The position numbers were made by a program, and so were the translations under genes. Shown here piece by piece: positions 8,508 to 17,028 of a stretch of 31,988 nt of DNA (positions are counted from its first letter, which is position 1; every line of letters starts with the position of its first letter). The notes below the pieces were generated by a model, which saw only the letters and a program-made list of their open reading frames with translations, was not told the origin of the DNA and searched no databases. The stretch is from JAYOFM01 sp038117225. GTDB lineage: Bacteria; Pseudomonadota; Alphaproteobacteria; Rhodospirillales; Casp-alpha2. The stretch is from assembly GCA_038117225.1 (NCBI GenBank), contig JAYOFM010000027.1:1-31988 (forward strand). The letters run 5' to 3'.

Positions 8508-9629
8508 CTAGCCGAGCATCGCTTCAATGGCATGGTCGGCGTTTTCCGCCACCTCCAACGCGCCTTCAAGATAGCCGCCAAACCCAGGCGCCACCTCGGT
8601 CGACCCCATGATCAGGCGGCCGTCCCAAAGCCTCGACAATGCGGCCGGCAAGCCATAGGCGGGATGATGGCCGGGGCCGACTTGATCGAGCGGCGTCGCC
8701 GTGTCGCCGTCGCGGGCCCAGTCCTGGACGATCAAATCGATCGGATCGGCGGCGGCCTCGCCGAACAGGCGGGCCAGTTGATCGCGGGCGAGCGCCGGAA
8801 TGTCATCGCCATGCGCCTGACGGATTTCCGCCGGGAACCCGACGAAACCGAACAGCGCATAGGGGCCCCCCGTCGGCGGCGATGCGTCGTGGATTTCCAC
8901 CATCGGGCCGCGCTGGCTCATGGCGTCGCCGGACAGCCCGGCCTGACGCCAAAACGGCTCGGCATAAACCGCGACGATCTTGGCCTGATCGGCCATCCAG
9001 GTCGGGATGCGCCGCATGGCCGAAAACGCCTCGGCGCCGATATCGGGGGTGAAGTGGATCCCCTCCGCGGCAACGCGGGGCGGCACGGCGAGGACCGCAA
9101 GGCCACTCTCGACGGCCGCCACGCCGGCGGCATCGAATTCGGCGACGATCCGGGCGCCCGAGCGGGTTAGCCGTTCGACCCGCCGACCGGTCAACTGACG
9201 TTCCGCCGGCAACGCCGCCGACAGGCCGTCGATGAGCCGGCCAAGACCGCCAACCATGCGCAACGAACCCTGCATGGAGGCGAAGCCGGCGCCACGGCGG
9301 ACGTGGCCCCGTTGATCCTCGGCGACGATATCGCCCTCGGCATATTGCTCGAAAATATCCAGGTTTAGGGTCTCGGCCAACGCGGCGATACGCGGCTGGC
9401 CGGGCCAGAACCACGCCGGGCCGAGATCCACATGCGCCGTCTCGCCGTTCGCGGTGACGGCGCGGGTGAGAATGCGCCCGCCGAGACGCCCGCGAGCCTC
9501 GACCAGATGATAGTCGATCCCCCGCCGCATCAGCATGTGCGCGAGGGCGAGACCGGCGAGGCCGCCGCCGATGATCAGAACCTCGGTTTGGATCGATGCC
9601 GGCGGCGCCTCTCCGGGGACGCCGCTCAA
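8508..9629 (-). CDS. FAD-dependent amine oxidase
   Basis: 373 aa if started at the TTG at 9629. The FAD Rossmann motif lies immediately inside the N-terminus (LIIGGGLAGL, about 18-27), followed by the acidic end of beta-2 and the ARGRLGGRI motif. The C-terminal FAD contact region reads PGFGGYLEGALEVAENA, as in flavin monoamine oxidases. The frame stays open to 9782, but a longer form would overlap the TPR gene by about 150 nt and add a low-quality arginine-rich leader. The TTG overlaps the TPR gene's TGA as ATTGA, which favours translational coupling. Substrate unknown; probably a primary or secondary amine oxidised to the imine with H2O2 release. Confidence 0.87.
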   Translation of the reverse strand: MSGVPGEAPPASIQTEVLIIGGGLAGLALAHMLMRRGIDYHLVEARGRLGGRILTRAVTANGETAHVDLGPAWFWPGQPRIAALAETLNLDIFEQYAEGDIVAEDQRGHVRRGAGFASMQGSLRMVGGLGRLIDGLSAALPAERQLTGRRVERLTRSGARIVAEFDAAGVAAVESGLAVLAVPPRVAAEGIHFTPDIGAEAFSAMRRIPTWMADQAKIVAVYAEPFWRQAGLSGDAMSQRGPMVEIHDASPPTGGPYALFGFVGFPAEIRQAHGDDIPALARDQLARLFGEAAADPIDLIVQDWARDGDTATPLDQVGPGHHPAYGLPAALSRLWDGRLIMGSTEVAPGFGGYLEGALEVAENADHAIEAMLG

Positions 9630-10807
9630 TGCTCGGCCAATGCCTTCAGCGCGGCGCGGGCGGCCGCGTGTTCCGTAAAGCGGTGCATGTCCGTCGCCAG
9701 CGCGCGGCGAAACAATGTGGCGGCGCCTTGCGTGTCGCCGGCAAGCAGGCGCGCCTGCCCGAGATAGAAAAACACCTCGCACAACCGGCCCCGGTCGGTC
9801 GGCGGCGGGGTCGCGGACGGCGGCGGGGCGGCGGCGGCCGCCAGCGCGTCCGGCAAATCCAATCCGCCGATCAAATGACGCAGCGCCGGCGCCATGCCGC
9901 TGTCCATATGGGCGGCGGTGGCGGCCATGAAACCGGGGTCGGCGTCGCCGGCGTGCGCGCGCGCGAGATACAGCCAGGTGCGCGCGTATACATCGGCCGG
10001 GCGAGCCTCGACGGTCGATTCGAAATCAGCGCTGGCGGCCATGAAGTGACCCTGCGCGAACAACACGACCCCCCGTTGGAACCGCGCGCCGGCGTCGCCG
10101 GCGACGATATCGAGAATCCAGTTTGCATCCGATAGCGCCCCTTCCAGGTCACCCTGGGCATGGCGCAAGGCGGCGCGACCGAGGCGCGCCCGCTTGAAGC
10201 CGTTGGCCCATTCCAGTGCGCTGTCATAGTCCGCCGCCGCCGCCGACAGCTGGCCGAGCGCGAAGTGGGACGCGGCGCGCAAATCAAGCGCCGCGATGAC
10301 ACCGCCGTCGGCCGCCAGCACGGTGTCATAGTCGACGATGGCGCCCCGGTGATCGCCGCCGTCGGCGCGCGCCGCGCCACGGCCATAGATGGTCGCCGGA
10401 TCGCCGGGCTTGATGGCGAGCGCCGCGTCGTAGCCCTGAACGGCGTCCGCATAGCGGCCAAGACGCGCCAATGCGGCGGCACGCGCGGTCATCAGCACGG
10501 CATCGTCCGGACGCGCCACGAGCGCGGCGTCATAGTCATCAAGCGCCGCCCAAAAATTGCCCAGCTGCATTTGGATGGCGGCGCGATTGGTCAGCGGCGC
10601 CGGGTCGCCCGGCAACAGGCTCGCGGCGCGGTCATAGGCTTCCAGGGCGTCAATCAAATGACCGGCGTTGAGCAACGCCATGCCGCGCTCCATCCACGCC
10701 GAACCCCGGTCCGGCGTCAATGCCAGTTCGGCGGCGTGGTTTTCGGAAACCGGCGCGCTCAGTATCGCCGTCGCCAGTGCCGCCCAGACGATTGCCCGCA
10801 ATCCCAT
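9626..10807 (-). CDS. Exported tetratricopeptide-repeat protein
   Basis: 393 aa. Residues 1-26 look like a Sec signal peptide (MGLRAIVWAALATAILSAP, then Ala-rich with a likely cut after HAA). The rest is made of TPR units, for example AWMERGMALLNAGHLIDALE and repeated AxxxYDxALxxxPxD segments. A Pro/Ala-rich linker (about 320-336) separates a final helical pair with CEVFFYLGQARLLAG. Likely a periplasmic or lipoprotein-like scaffold; whether it is anchored is unclear because no lipobox is evident. Partner proteins are not shown. It lies within the minus-strand run, with its stop overlapping the amine oxidase start. Confidence 0.88.
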   Translation of the reverse strand: MGLRAIVWAALATAILSAPVSENHAAELALTPDRGSAWMERGMALLNAGHLIDALEAYDRAASLLPGDPAPLTNRAAIQMQLGNFWAALDDYDAALVARPDDAVLMTARAAALARLGRYADAVQGYDAALAIKPGDPATIYGRGAARADGGDHRGAIVDYDTVLAADGGVIAALDLRAASHFALGQLSAAAADYDSALEWANGFKRARLGRAALRHAQGDLEGALSDANWILDIVAGDAGARFQRGVVLFAQGHFMAASADFESTVEARPADVYARTWLYLARAHAGDADPGFMAATAAHMDSGMAPALRHLIGGLDLPDALAAAAAPPPSATPPPTDRGRLCEVFFYLGQARLLAGDTQGAATLFRRALATDMHRFTEHAAARAALKALAEH

Positions 10808-10894
10808 TTTTCTTCCCCACGGTCGCCGTGCCTGTGCGGCCCGTGAGCAGCATCATAAGCATCCATCGGCATCAGCGCCACACCATGCCCGGAG

Positions 10895-11434
10895 TCAGGG
10901 AACGTCGAGCGGATAGTCCATGACGATTTCATAGTTGGCGCCAGCACGGCCGAGATGGCTGCGGTAGAGGTGGAACTGATCCACGAGCATCGGTTCGGCG
11001 ACGAAGCCGGCGTTGTTCTCGATCCACGGGGTGACGTCGTGCAGTGGCACGTTCTTCATCCGCGCCACGGTCACGTGGGGCGTGAATCGACGGCCTTCTG
11101 GCGGCAAACCTCCCCGCACGGCAGCGCTTTCCACCCGGTCCCGCAGATCCGCCAGGGCCGCCTGCGGCGCGGTACCGGCCCAGGCGGCGTGCACACGGCC
11201 GCGCCGCTCGAACACGCCGACGCCGGACAAGGCGAGGGAGAACGGCGGCACCCGGACAACGCCAAGTACCGCGTCCAGGTCCTCGGCCATGTCGGCGTCG
11301 ACATCGCCGATGAAACGCAACGTCAGATGCAGGTTTTCCGACGCCACCCAACGCGCGCCGCGAATACCGCCGGCGAGCCGCGCCAACGCTTCGCGGGCCT
11401 GTGCCGGCAACGCAATGCCGACGAACAGGCGCAT
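10895..11434 (-). CDS. thpR: RNA 2',3'-cyclic phosphodiesterase (2H family)
   Basis: 179 aa, usual size. Both catalytic 2H motifs are present: HLTL at 36-39 and HVTV at 120-123. The N-terminus RLFVGIALP is typical of the family. The enzyme opens 2',3'-cyclic phosphate ends on RNA (historically called 2'-5' RNA ligase). It starts 27 nt after the aldo/keto reductase stop, so it is probably in the same transcript, although there is no obvious functional link. The ribosome site is weak (GAG only). Confidence 0.92.
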   Translation of the reverse strand: MRLFVGIALPAQAREALARLAGGIRGARWVASENLHLTLRFIGDVDADMAEDLDAVLGVVRVPPFSLALSGVGVFERRGRVHAAWAGTAPQAALADLRDRVESAAVRGGLPPEGRRFTPHVTVARMKNVPLHDVTPWIENNAGFVAEPMLVDQFHLYRSHLGRAGANYEIVMDYPLDVP

Positions 11435-11461
11435 CTCATGGCACCGGATCTAGCCGGCGCA

Positions 11462-12514
11462 TCACGGCGCCGGGTTGGGGTTGTCGGCGTGGACGGCGTC
11501 GATGGCCGCCAACAGGTCATCGCCGAGAACCAGGTCGGCGGCGTCGAGATTTTCCTCCAGCTGGGTATTGGTGGTGGCGCCGATGATGACCGAGGTCGTC
11601 CACGGTCGGCCCATGACGAAGGCGATGGCCATGGCCGCCGGGCTGAGCCCGTGTTCGCGGGCGAGTTCCACGTAGGCGCGGGTGGCGCGCACCCCATTGG
11701 GTTTGAAGTTGCGCTGGAAGTTGGGAAACAGGGCGATGCGGCTGCCTTCCGGCGCCGGTCCGTCGAGATACTTGCCGGTCAACGCGCCAAATCCGAGCGG
11801 CGAGTATGCGTAAAGGCCGCAGTCCTCGCGCATGGCGATTTCGGCGAGACCAACATCGAAGGTACGGTTGATTAGACTGTAGGGGTTCTGAACGCTGGCG
11901 ACGCGGGGCAGGCCTTCCACCTTGGCCAGTGCCAACATGCGCCCGAGTCCCCAGGGGGTCTCGTTGGAAACGCCGACGGCGCGAATCTTGCCGGCATCGA
12001 TTTGCGCCTTCAACCCCGCGAGGACCTCGGCCAACGGCGTCCAGTCGTCGCCTTCGGCGTTGCCGTCCACATGGGCATAGTCGAATTTGCCGAAGTAGTT
12101 GGCCGCCCGCTCCGGCCAATGGGTCTGGTAGAGATCGATATAATCGGTGCCGAGGCGCTTGAGGCTGAGATCGACGGCGTCGGCGATGTTCTCGCGGGTA
12201 TAACGCAGCGAAGCGCCTCGAATGTGGCGGAAGCGATCACCTGGCCCGGTGATCTTGGTCGAAACGATCACCCGATCGCGGTTTCCGCGCGCCTTCATCC
12301 AGCTGCCGAGAATCTCTTCTGACCTGCCTTGGGTTTCGGGCGCGGCGGGAAACGAATACATTTCCGCAGAATCCATGAAATTGACGCCGTGCGCGAACGC
12401 CAGATCAAGCTGCGCGTGGCCTTCGGCCTCGCTGTTCTGGTGTCCGAAGGTCATGGTGCCCAGCGAAATCGGGCTAACACGGATGTCGGTACGGCCTAGC
12501 GGTCGCAAGTTCAT
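11462..12514 (-). CDS. Aldo/keto reductase (Tas-like)
   Basis: 350 aa, full-length AKR barrel. The catalytic tetrad can be read as D48, Y53, K87 and H132 (in MDSAEMY, STKI and QTHWP). The NADPH-binding C-terminal part includes SVIIGATTNTQLEENL, typical of the family. The insertion after Y53 (SFPAAPETQGRSEEILG) matches Tas-like members. Substrate cannot be assigned. It follows the FIST gene by 49 nt and precedes thpR by 27 nt. GGGAGA lies about 10 nt upstream of the ATG. Confidence 0.92.
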   Translation of the reverse strand: MNLRPLGRTDIRVSPISLGTMTFGHQNSEAEGHAQLDLAFAHGVNFMDSAEMYSFPAAPETQGRSEEILGSWMKARGNRDRVIVSTKITGPGDRFRHIRGASLRYTRENIADAVDLSLKRLGTDYIDLYQTHWPERAANYFGKFDYAHVDGNAEGDDWTPLAEVLAGLKAQIDAGKIRAVGVSNETPWGLGRMLALAKVEGLPRVASVQNPYSLINRTFDVGLAEIAMREDCGLYAYSPLGFGALTGKYLDGPAPEGSRIALFPNFQRNFKPNGVRATRAYVELAREHGLSPAAMAIAFVMGRPWTTSVIIGATTNTQLEENLDAADLVLGDDLLAAIDAVHADNPNPAP

Positions 12515-12563
12515 GGTCGAGAGGTCTCCCGATTAGGGGCAGGGGTTTGGGTCGGCGACGGAA

Positions 12564-13730
12564 TCACAGGAACAGGGCGATGACCCCGGTATAGCCATAT
12601 AGGCGGTCGTGGGAAATTTCGCCATTGGCGTAGAAACCAACCAGCGGCACATCCCCCAGCGCATTGCGCACCAGCGCCATTTCCTGGTCGTCATCGCCGA
12701 ACATGGCGGGGCCGCGGGCGACGCAGGAAATATAGACGCCGCCGCGCGCCGGCGACGGCAAGCGCGCCTTCAGCCGGCCCAGCGTCGCCACCAGATCTTC
12801 CGCCGCCGAGGTCGGGTCGCGGCGCACGAACATCAGCCGCGAGCCGACCGGCGCCGGGCCGCCGACGGCGAGCCAGCCCCGTTCCGGATCAATGGCGACC
12901 AGGTTGCGCACCATGAAATCACCGGTGTCGGAGCCTTCGACCGGGAACGCGGCATGCACGTACCCGGCGATGCGGTTGAGATCGCGCGCCAGCAACTCGC
13001 CGATATCGTCCTTGAAGACGCCCAGCGCCTCCTCGCCGTCGAGCGTCATGACCACGTTATCGACGCTTTCGGTGACCATGCGGGACGGACCCAGTGGCGT
13101 GCAGCCCTGGGTCAGCGCCGTCGCCACCTCGACCTCGGGGGCAAACAGCGCACCGGAAATACCGCCCTCGGTGACATCGCCGGCGATCTGATGTTGCGGC
13201 CCGCGCGAACAGGTCAGCCCGCCGATCAGAAACGGCGCCACCCGCGCCGACAGCATCTCGATCCGCGATGTCAGGTCGGGCGTCGCCGGGTCCGCATGTA
13301 TGATAGCGAATGGCGGCGAAACCCGATCGACCCACGCCCCGAGACTATCGCGCAATGTGCCGTCATCGCCGACCGACGGCATCAGACGCACCGACCCTTC
13401 CGGCAACTCGGCGACCATCGCCACCGCCGCCGGCCGGTCGAACACGGCGCGGCCGGTGGCGGCGACACCGATGCCGAGGCTGCCGATCCAGTCCTCGATA
13501 CCGGTGGTGCGCCGCAGATAGGTCAGGATACTGCCGAAGTCGGCGGCCAGCGAATCGGTCGCATACAGAAAGCCGAGACGCGCGGCCGTCACGGTGGCCG
13601 ATTCCGGCGGCGCCTGGTCGAGCAGGGAATCGGCAAGGCCCTTGGCGATCGCCCCCCAGTCGTCCCCTTCCGCCAACGCCATGGGGAACGGGCGCGGGCC
13701 GGGCTCGGGATCGGCGTCGCGGACGGTCAT
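12564..13730 (-). CDS. FIST N/C-domain protein
   Basis: 388 aa with the FIST N domain (about 45-215; ARLGFLYATDSLAADF, then FLIGGLTCSRG) and the FIST C domain (about 230-370; ARDLNRIAGYVHAAFPV ... VPLVGFYANGEI). FIST domains are proposed small-ligand sensors, often coupled to two-component signalling. No kinase, GGDEF or chemotaxis domain is fused or adjacent, so this is a stand-alone sensor-like protein. The GFYANGEI segment is the most conserved part. GAGG lies 8 nt before the ATG. First gene of the minus-strand run to 6687. Confidence 0.9.
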   Translation of the reverse strand: MTVRDADPEPGPRPFPMALAEGDDWGAIAKGLADSLLDQAPPESATVTAARLGFLYATDSLAADFGSILTYLRRTTGIEDWIGSLGIGVAATGRAVFDRPAAVAMVAELPEGSVRLMPSVGDDGTLRDSLGAWVDRVSPPFAIIHADPATPDLTSRIEMLSARVAPFLIGGLTCSRGPQHQIAGDVTEGGISGALFAPEVEVATALTQGCTPLGPSRMVTESVDNVVMTLDGEEALGVFKDDIGELLARDLNRIAGYVHAAFPVEGSDTGDFMVRNLVAIDPERGWLAVGGPAPVGSRLMFVRRDPTSAAEDLVATLGRLKARLPSPARGGVYISCVARGPAMFGDDDQEMALVRNALGDVPLVGFYANGEISHDRLYGYTGVIALFL

Positions 13731-13853
13731 GATCGGAACCTCATCGTGGCAATAGTTTTCAAGATCATAGGAAGGTTTTTCGGCGATATTCCGGGATTTT
13801 CATGAGAATACGAGCGTTTGATGACAATGACGCGAAAATTATCCCTCAGGCTA

Positions 13854-13882
13854 TTGAAATCCACGCGGTTGCCAAACATATT
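13854..13882 (+). promoter_or_regulatory. Predicted sigma-70 promoter of the BI-1/YccA gene
   Basis: TTGAAA (13854-13859) and CATATT (13877-13882) are separated by exactly 17 nt, about 75 nt upstream of the start codon. This is a fair match to a housekeeping promoter (5/6 and 4/6). Predicted by eye only. Confidence 0.5.
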
Positions 13883-13956
13883 GTGACTCAGGTGGGAGAC
13901 CGTGACGCCGTCGCGGCCCGTCCCACCACGGAAAACCACTAAGGAGTTTGAGCAAA

Positions 13957-14691
13957 ATGGCTCTCGGACCCAATAATCCCTTCCAGCAGCGCGCCGCCAC
14001 CATGACCGGTGCGGAAGCGCACGCCGCCGGAATCGATGTCGGCCTGCGCGCCTACATGCTGAAAGTCTACAACTACATGTGCATCGGGCTCGGCCTGACC
14101 GGTGCCGTGGCGTTCGCCACCTCGACCTCGCCGGCGATGATGCAGGCGATCTATGGCACACCCCTGCAGTGGGTCGTGATGCTGGCCCCGTTGGGTCTGG
14201 TGTTCTTCTTCGCCGCGCGCATCCACGCCTTGAAGGCATCGACTGCGCAGGCCCTGTTCTGGGTCTATTCGGCCATGATGGGGTTGTCGCTGGCCTACAT
14301 TTTCGTCGCCTATACCGGCGAAAGCGTCACCCGGGTGTTCTTCATCACCGCCGGTGCCTTCGCGGGGCTCAGCTTGTATGGCTATTCCACCAAGCGTGAC
14401 CTTTCCGGCATGGGCACGTTCCTGATCATGGGCGTCATCGGCATCGTCATCGCCATGATCGTCAACATGTTCCTGGAATCCTCGGCGCTGCAATTCGCCA
14501 TCTCGGTGATCGGCGTGCTGATCTTCGCCGGGTTGACCGCCTACGATACCCAGCAGATCAAATCCATGTACTATGAAAGCGATGCTGGCGAGGTGCATGA
14601 GAAGAAGGCGATCATGGGCGCGTTGAAGCTCTATCTCGACTTCCTCAACATGTTCGTCTTCCTGCTGCATATCTTCGGCAACCGCGAATAA
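13957..14691 (+). CDS. Bax inhibitor-1/YccA family membrane protein
   Basis: 244 aa starting at the ATG at 13957, which has AAGGAG 10 nt upstream; an in-frame TTG at 13948 is too close to that site. Seven hydrophobic segments span from about residue 28 to the end. The family hallmarks GLTAYDTQQIKSMYYE and the C-terminal ALKLYLDFLNMFVFLLHIFG are present. In bacteria these are inner-membrane proteins (YccA modulates FtsH; others are pH-dependent Ca2+ leak channels). It is a single-gene transcript with its own promoter and terminator. Confidence 0.95.
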   Translation: MALGPNNPFQQRAATMTGAEAHAAGIDVGLRAYMLKVYNYMCIGLGLTGAVAFATSTSPAMMQAIYGTPLQWVVMLAPLGLVFFFAARIHALKASTAQALFWVYSAMMGLSLAYIFVAYTGESVTRVFFITAGAFAGLSLYGYSTKRDLSGMGTFLIMGVIGIVIAMIVNMFLESSALQFAISVIGVLIFAGLTAYDTQQIKSMYYESDAGEVHEKKAIMGALKLYLDFLNMFVFLLHIFGNRE

Positions 14692-14714
14692 CCTCGCGAC
14701 CCGTCGATCGAAAA

Positions 14715-14752
14715 ACCAACCGCCCGGTGGATGCGTCCGCCGGGCGGTTTTT
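14715..14752. terminator. Bidirectional rho-independent terminator
   Basis: Stem AACCGCCCGG (14718-14727) with CCGGGCGGTT (14740-14749), extendable by three pairs including one G-U, with a 6-nt loop. TTTTT follows on the plus strand. On the minus strand the complement of AAAAA (14711-14715) gives a T-run two bases after the stem. It lies between the convergent BI-1 and benE genes and probably serves both. Confidence 0.9.
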
Positions 14753-14773
14753 CGTTGGGCCGAGACCGATTGA

Positions 14774-15964
14774 TCAAGCCCCTCGGCGCCATCGGCGCGT
14801 CAGCGCGTACATGCCGAGCCCGGCAACCAGCCCCCAGAAGGCGCTGCCGATACCACCGAACGACAGTCCCGAGGCGGTCACCAGAAAGGTGATGGCGACG
14901 GCGATCTGATCGTCTGGTTCGGCCATTGCCGCGCTCAGCGCCGACGCGAAGGCACCGAGCAGCGCCAGACCGGCGACGGCGGCGATCAGAAACGCTGGCG
15001 CGGCGGTGAAGAAGGCGGTGATGGCGCCGGCCAGCAGGCCGAACACCACATAGCCGGCGCCGGCCACCACGGCCGCCCAATAACGCCGCGCCGGATCCGG
15101 GTGGGCATCCTTGCCGGCGCACATGGCCGCGGTGATCGCCGCCAGATTGACCGCGTGGCCGCCAAACGGCGCCGCGGCGAGCGTGAATATGCCGGTGCCG
15201 GTGATGATCGGCCCCGCGCCGGGGCGATAGTCGTTGGCGTGGAGGACGGCGATGCCGGGAATGTTCTGCGATGCCATGGTGACGATGAACAGCGGCAACG
15301 CGATACCGATCATGGCGGAGACGGTAAACGTCGGCGTCACCAGAATCATTTCGGGCCACAACGAAATTCCATTCAGCACCGACAGGTCCGTCGTCCAGAC
15401 GACGATACACGTGGTTACCAGCAGCGCCGCCGGCACCGCGTAAAGCCGGCTGATCTTCCACATGATGGCCCAGGCGGCGATGATCGGCAGGGCGAGCGTC
15501 GCATCCTCGGCGACCGCGCGGATGGGCGCCAGACAGAAGGTCAGCAGCACGCCGGCCAACATGGCGCTGGCAAGCGGCCTCGGAATGGCTTCCACCCAGC
15601 GTCCCAACGGCCGCCACAGACCGACGAGAATGATCAGCACGCCGGTCGCCAGAAATGCGCCCACCGTTGCGGCGAAGCCGCCCTCGATTGTTCCGGTGGT
15701 CGCCAATAGGGCGGCGCCCGGAGTCGACCAGACGATGCTGATCGGCAACCGGAACCTGAGCGAGAAATAGATGCCGGCGAGGCCCATGGCGATGGAGAGC
15801 GCGATCAATCCGGACGCCGCCTCGGCCTGACTGGCGCCGACCGCCGCCAGCCCTTGCAGGATGATGATGAACGAGCTGGCAAAGCCGACGAAGGCCGACA
15901 GCAGGCCGGCCACCATGGCCTGGAAAGAAAAAGTCCCGCGCACCCCTGTCCCTCGCTTGACCAC
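14774..15964 (-). CDS. benE: BenE-family (benzoate/H+ symporter-like) transporter
   Basis: 396 aa with about 11-12 hydrophobic segments throughout. The conserved BenE/uracil-permease-superfamily stretch SQNIPGIAVLHANDYRP (about 235-251) is intact, as are PISIVWSTPGAALL and AAPFGGHAVNLAAITAA. The family moves benzoate or related carboxylates with protons, but no aromatic-degradation genes are in the window, so the substrate is open. The start is uncertain: the frame opens with GTG at 15964, and a GTG at 15943 has GAGG 7 nt upstream. It converges on the BI-1 gene. Confidence 0.9.
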   Translation of the reverse strand: MVKRGTGVRGTFSFQAMVAGLLSAFVGFASSFIIILQGLAAVGASQAEAASGLIALSIAMGLAGIYFSLRFRLPISIVWSTPGAALLATTGTIEGGFAATVGAFLATGVLIILVGLWRPLGRWVEAIPRPLASAMLAGVLLTFCLAPIRAVAEDATLALPIIAAWAIMWKISRLYAVPAALLVTTCIVVWTTDLSVLNGISLWPEMILVTPTFTVSAMIGIALPLFIVTMASQNIPGIAVLHANDYRPGAGPIITGTGIFTLAAAPFGGHAVNLAAITAAMCAGKDAHPDPARRYWAAVVAGAGYVVFGLLAGAITAFFTAAPAFLIAAVAGLALLGAFASALSAAMAEPDDQIAVAITFLVTASGLSFGGIGSAFWGLVAGLGMYALTRRWRRGA

Positions 15965-16122
15965 CGTCGATTGGACGGCAGCAGTATAGATATTAGGCCG
16001 CCTTGACTAGGTTGGCGTACACATGCTCCCCGGCGATCGCCTCGCCGACGAGTTGCAAGAAAACGGAAACGGCAGTACATGGCGGCGGACTCAAACACAG
16101 CGCATCAGGAATACCGCCCACC

Positions 16123-17028
16123 ATGCCAGACACCGCCCGCCCGCTGATCGGCTGGGCCGCCGCCGTCGGCGTCATCATCATATGGTCCGGCTGGCTCGTG
16201 GTGTCGCGGTTGGGTGTCGTCCAGATGATGACCATCTACGACATGATGGCCCTGCGATTTCTGGTCGCCACCATCGCCGTGTCGCCGTTTCTGTGGCGCT
16301 ATTGGCCGCGACACCTGCGCTGGTGGCAGATCGCGGTGTTCTCGTGCGGTCAGGGCGTGCCGTACCTGCTGTTCGCCTTCGCTGGTCTACAGTTCGCGCC
16401 GGCGGCGCACGCCGGCATCATGATGAACGGCACCCTGCCGATCTTCGCCGCCATTCTCGGCTGGCTATGGCTGAAGGACCGGCCGGACCGCTGGCGGGTC
16501 GCCGGCATGGCGGTGATCCTGATCGGCTGCGGCCTCATCGGCTGGGACCGGGACACCGTCGGCGTCGGACCGGATGCCTGGATCGGTCATCTCATGTTTC
16601 TGGCGGCGGCTTTGTTCGTCGCCATCAATCTGATCGCCACCAAGGCCTGGCAACTGACCGCCAAGCAGGCGATGGTCGCCATTCCCACGGTCAATCTGGC
16701 GTGGTTCGGCCCGCTCTATCTGGGCTTCCTGCCCAAGGCGCTGGCCGAATCACCTTGGTCGGAGATTATTTTTCAGGCGGCCTACCAGGGCATCGGCCCG
16801 AGCCTGCTGGGGGTGCTGTTCTTCACCACCGCCATCCGTGCCATCGGCACCTCGCCGACGGCGGCGATGATGGCGATGGTGCCGGGCGCGGCGGCTTTGC
16901 TCGCCATTCCGGTACTCGGCGAATGGCCCAGTATCCTCGCCTGGGCCGGGGTGGTTTTGGCCACCGGCGGCATCCTGCTGGCGGCCGGCTGGCGGCCTCG
17001 CCAGCGCCCAGGCCAACGCGGTATCTAG
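16123..17028 (+). CDS. EamA/DMT-family transporter
   Basis: 301 aa from the ATG at 16123. Ten hydrophobic segments are arranged as two EamA repeats (about 10-140 and 150-290), for example GWAAAVGVIIIWSGW and the second-repeat AAALFVAINLIATKAW. DMT carriers usually export amino acids, nucleosides or other metabolites; the substrate is not predictable. The open frame extends to 16003, but the extra 40 residues are not membrane-like and no strong ribosome site is seen at either start. Its TAG stop directly abuts the stop of the convergent dehydrogenase. Confidence 0.9.
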   Translation: MPDTARPLIGWAAAVGVIIIWSGWLVVSRLGVVQMMTIYDMMALRFLVATIAVSPFLWRYWPRHLRWWQIAVFSCGQGVPYLLFAFAGLQFAPAAHAGIMMNGTLPIFAAILGWLWLKDRPDRWRVAGMAVILIGCGLIGWDRDTVGVGPDAWIGHLMFLAAALFVAINLIATKAWQLTAKQAMVAIPTVNLAWFGPLYLGFLPKALAESPWSEIIFQAAYQGIGPSLLGVLFFTTAIRAIGTSPTAAMMAMVPGAAALLAIPVLGEWPSILAWAGVVLATGGILLAAGWRPRQRPGQRGI

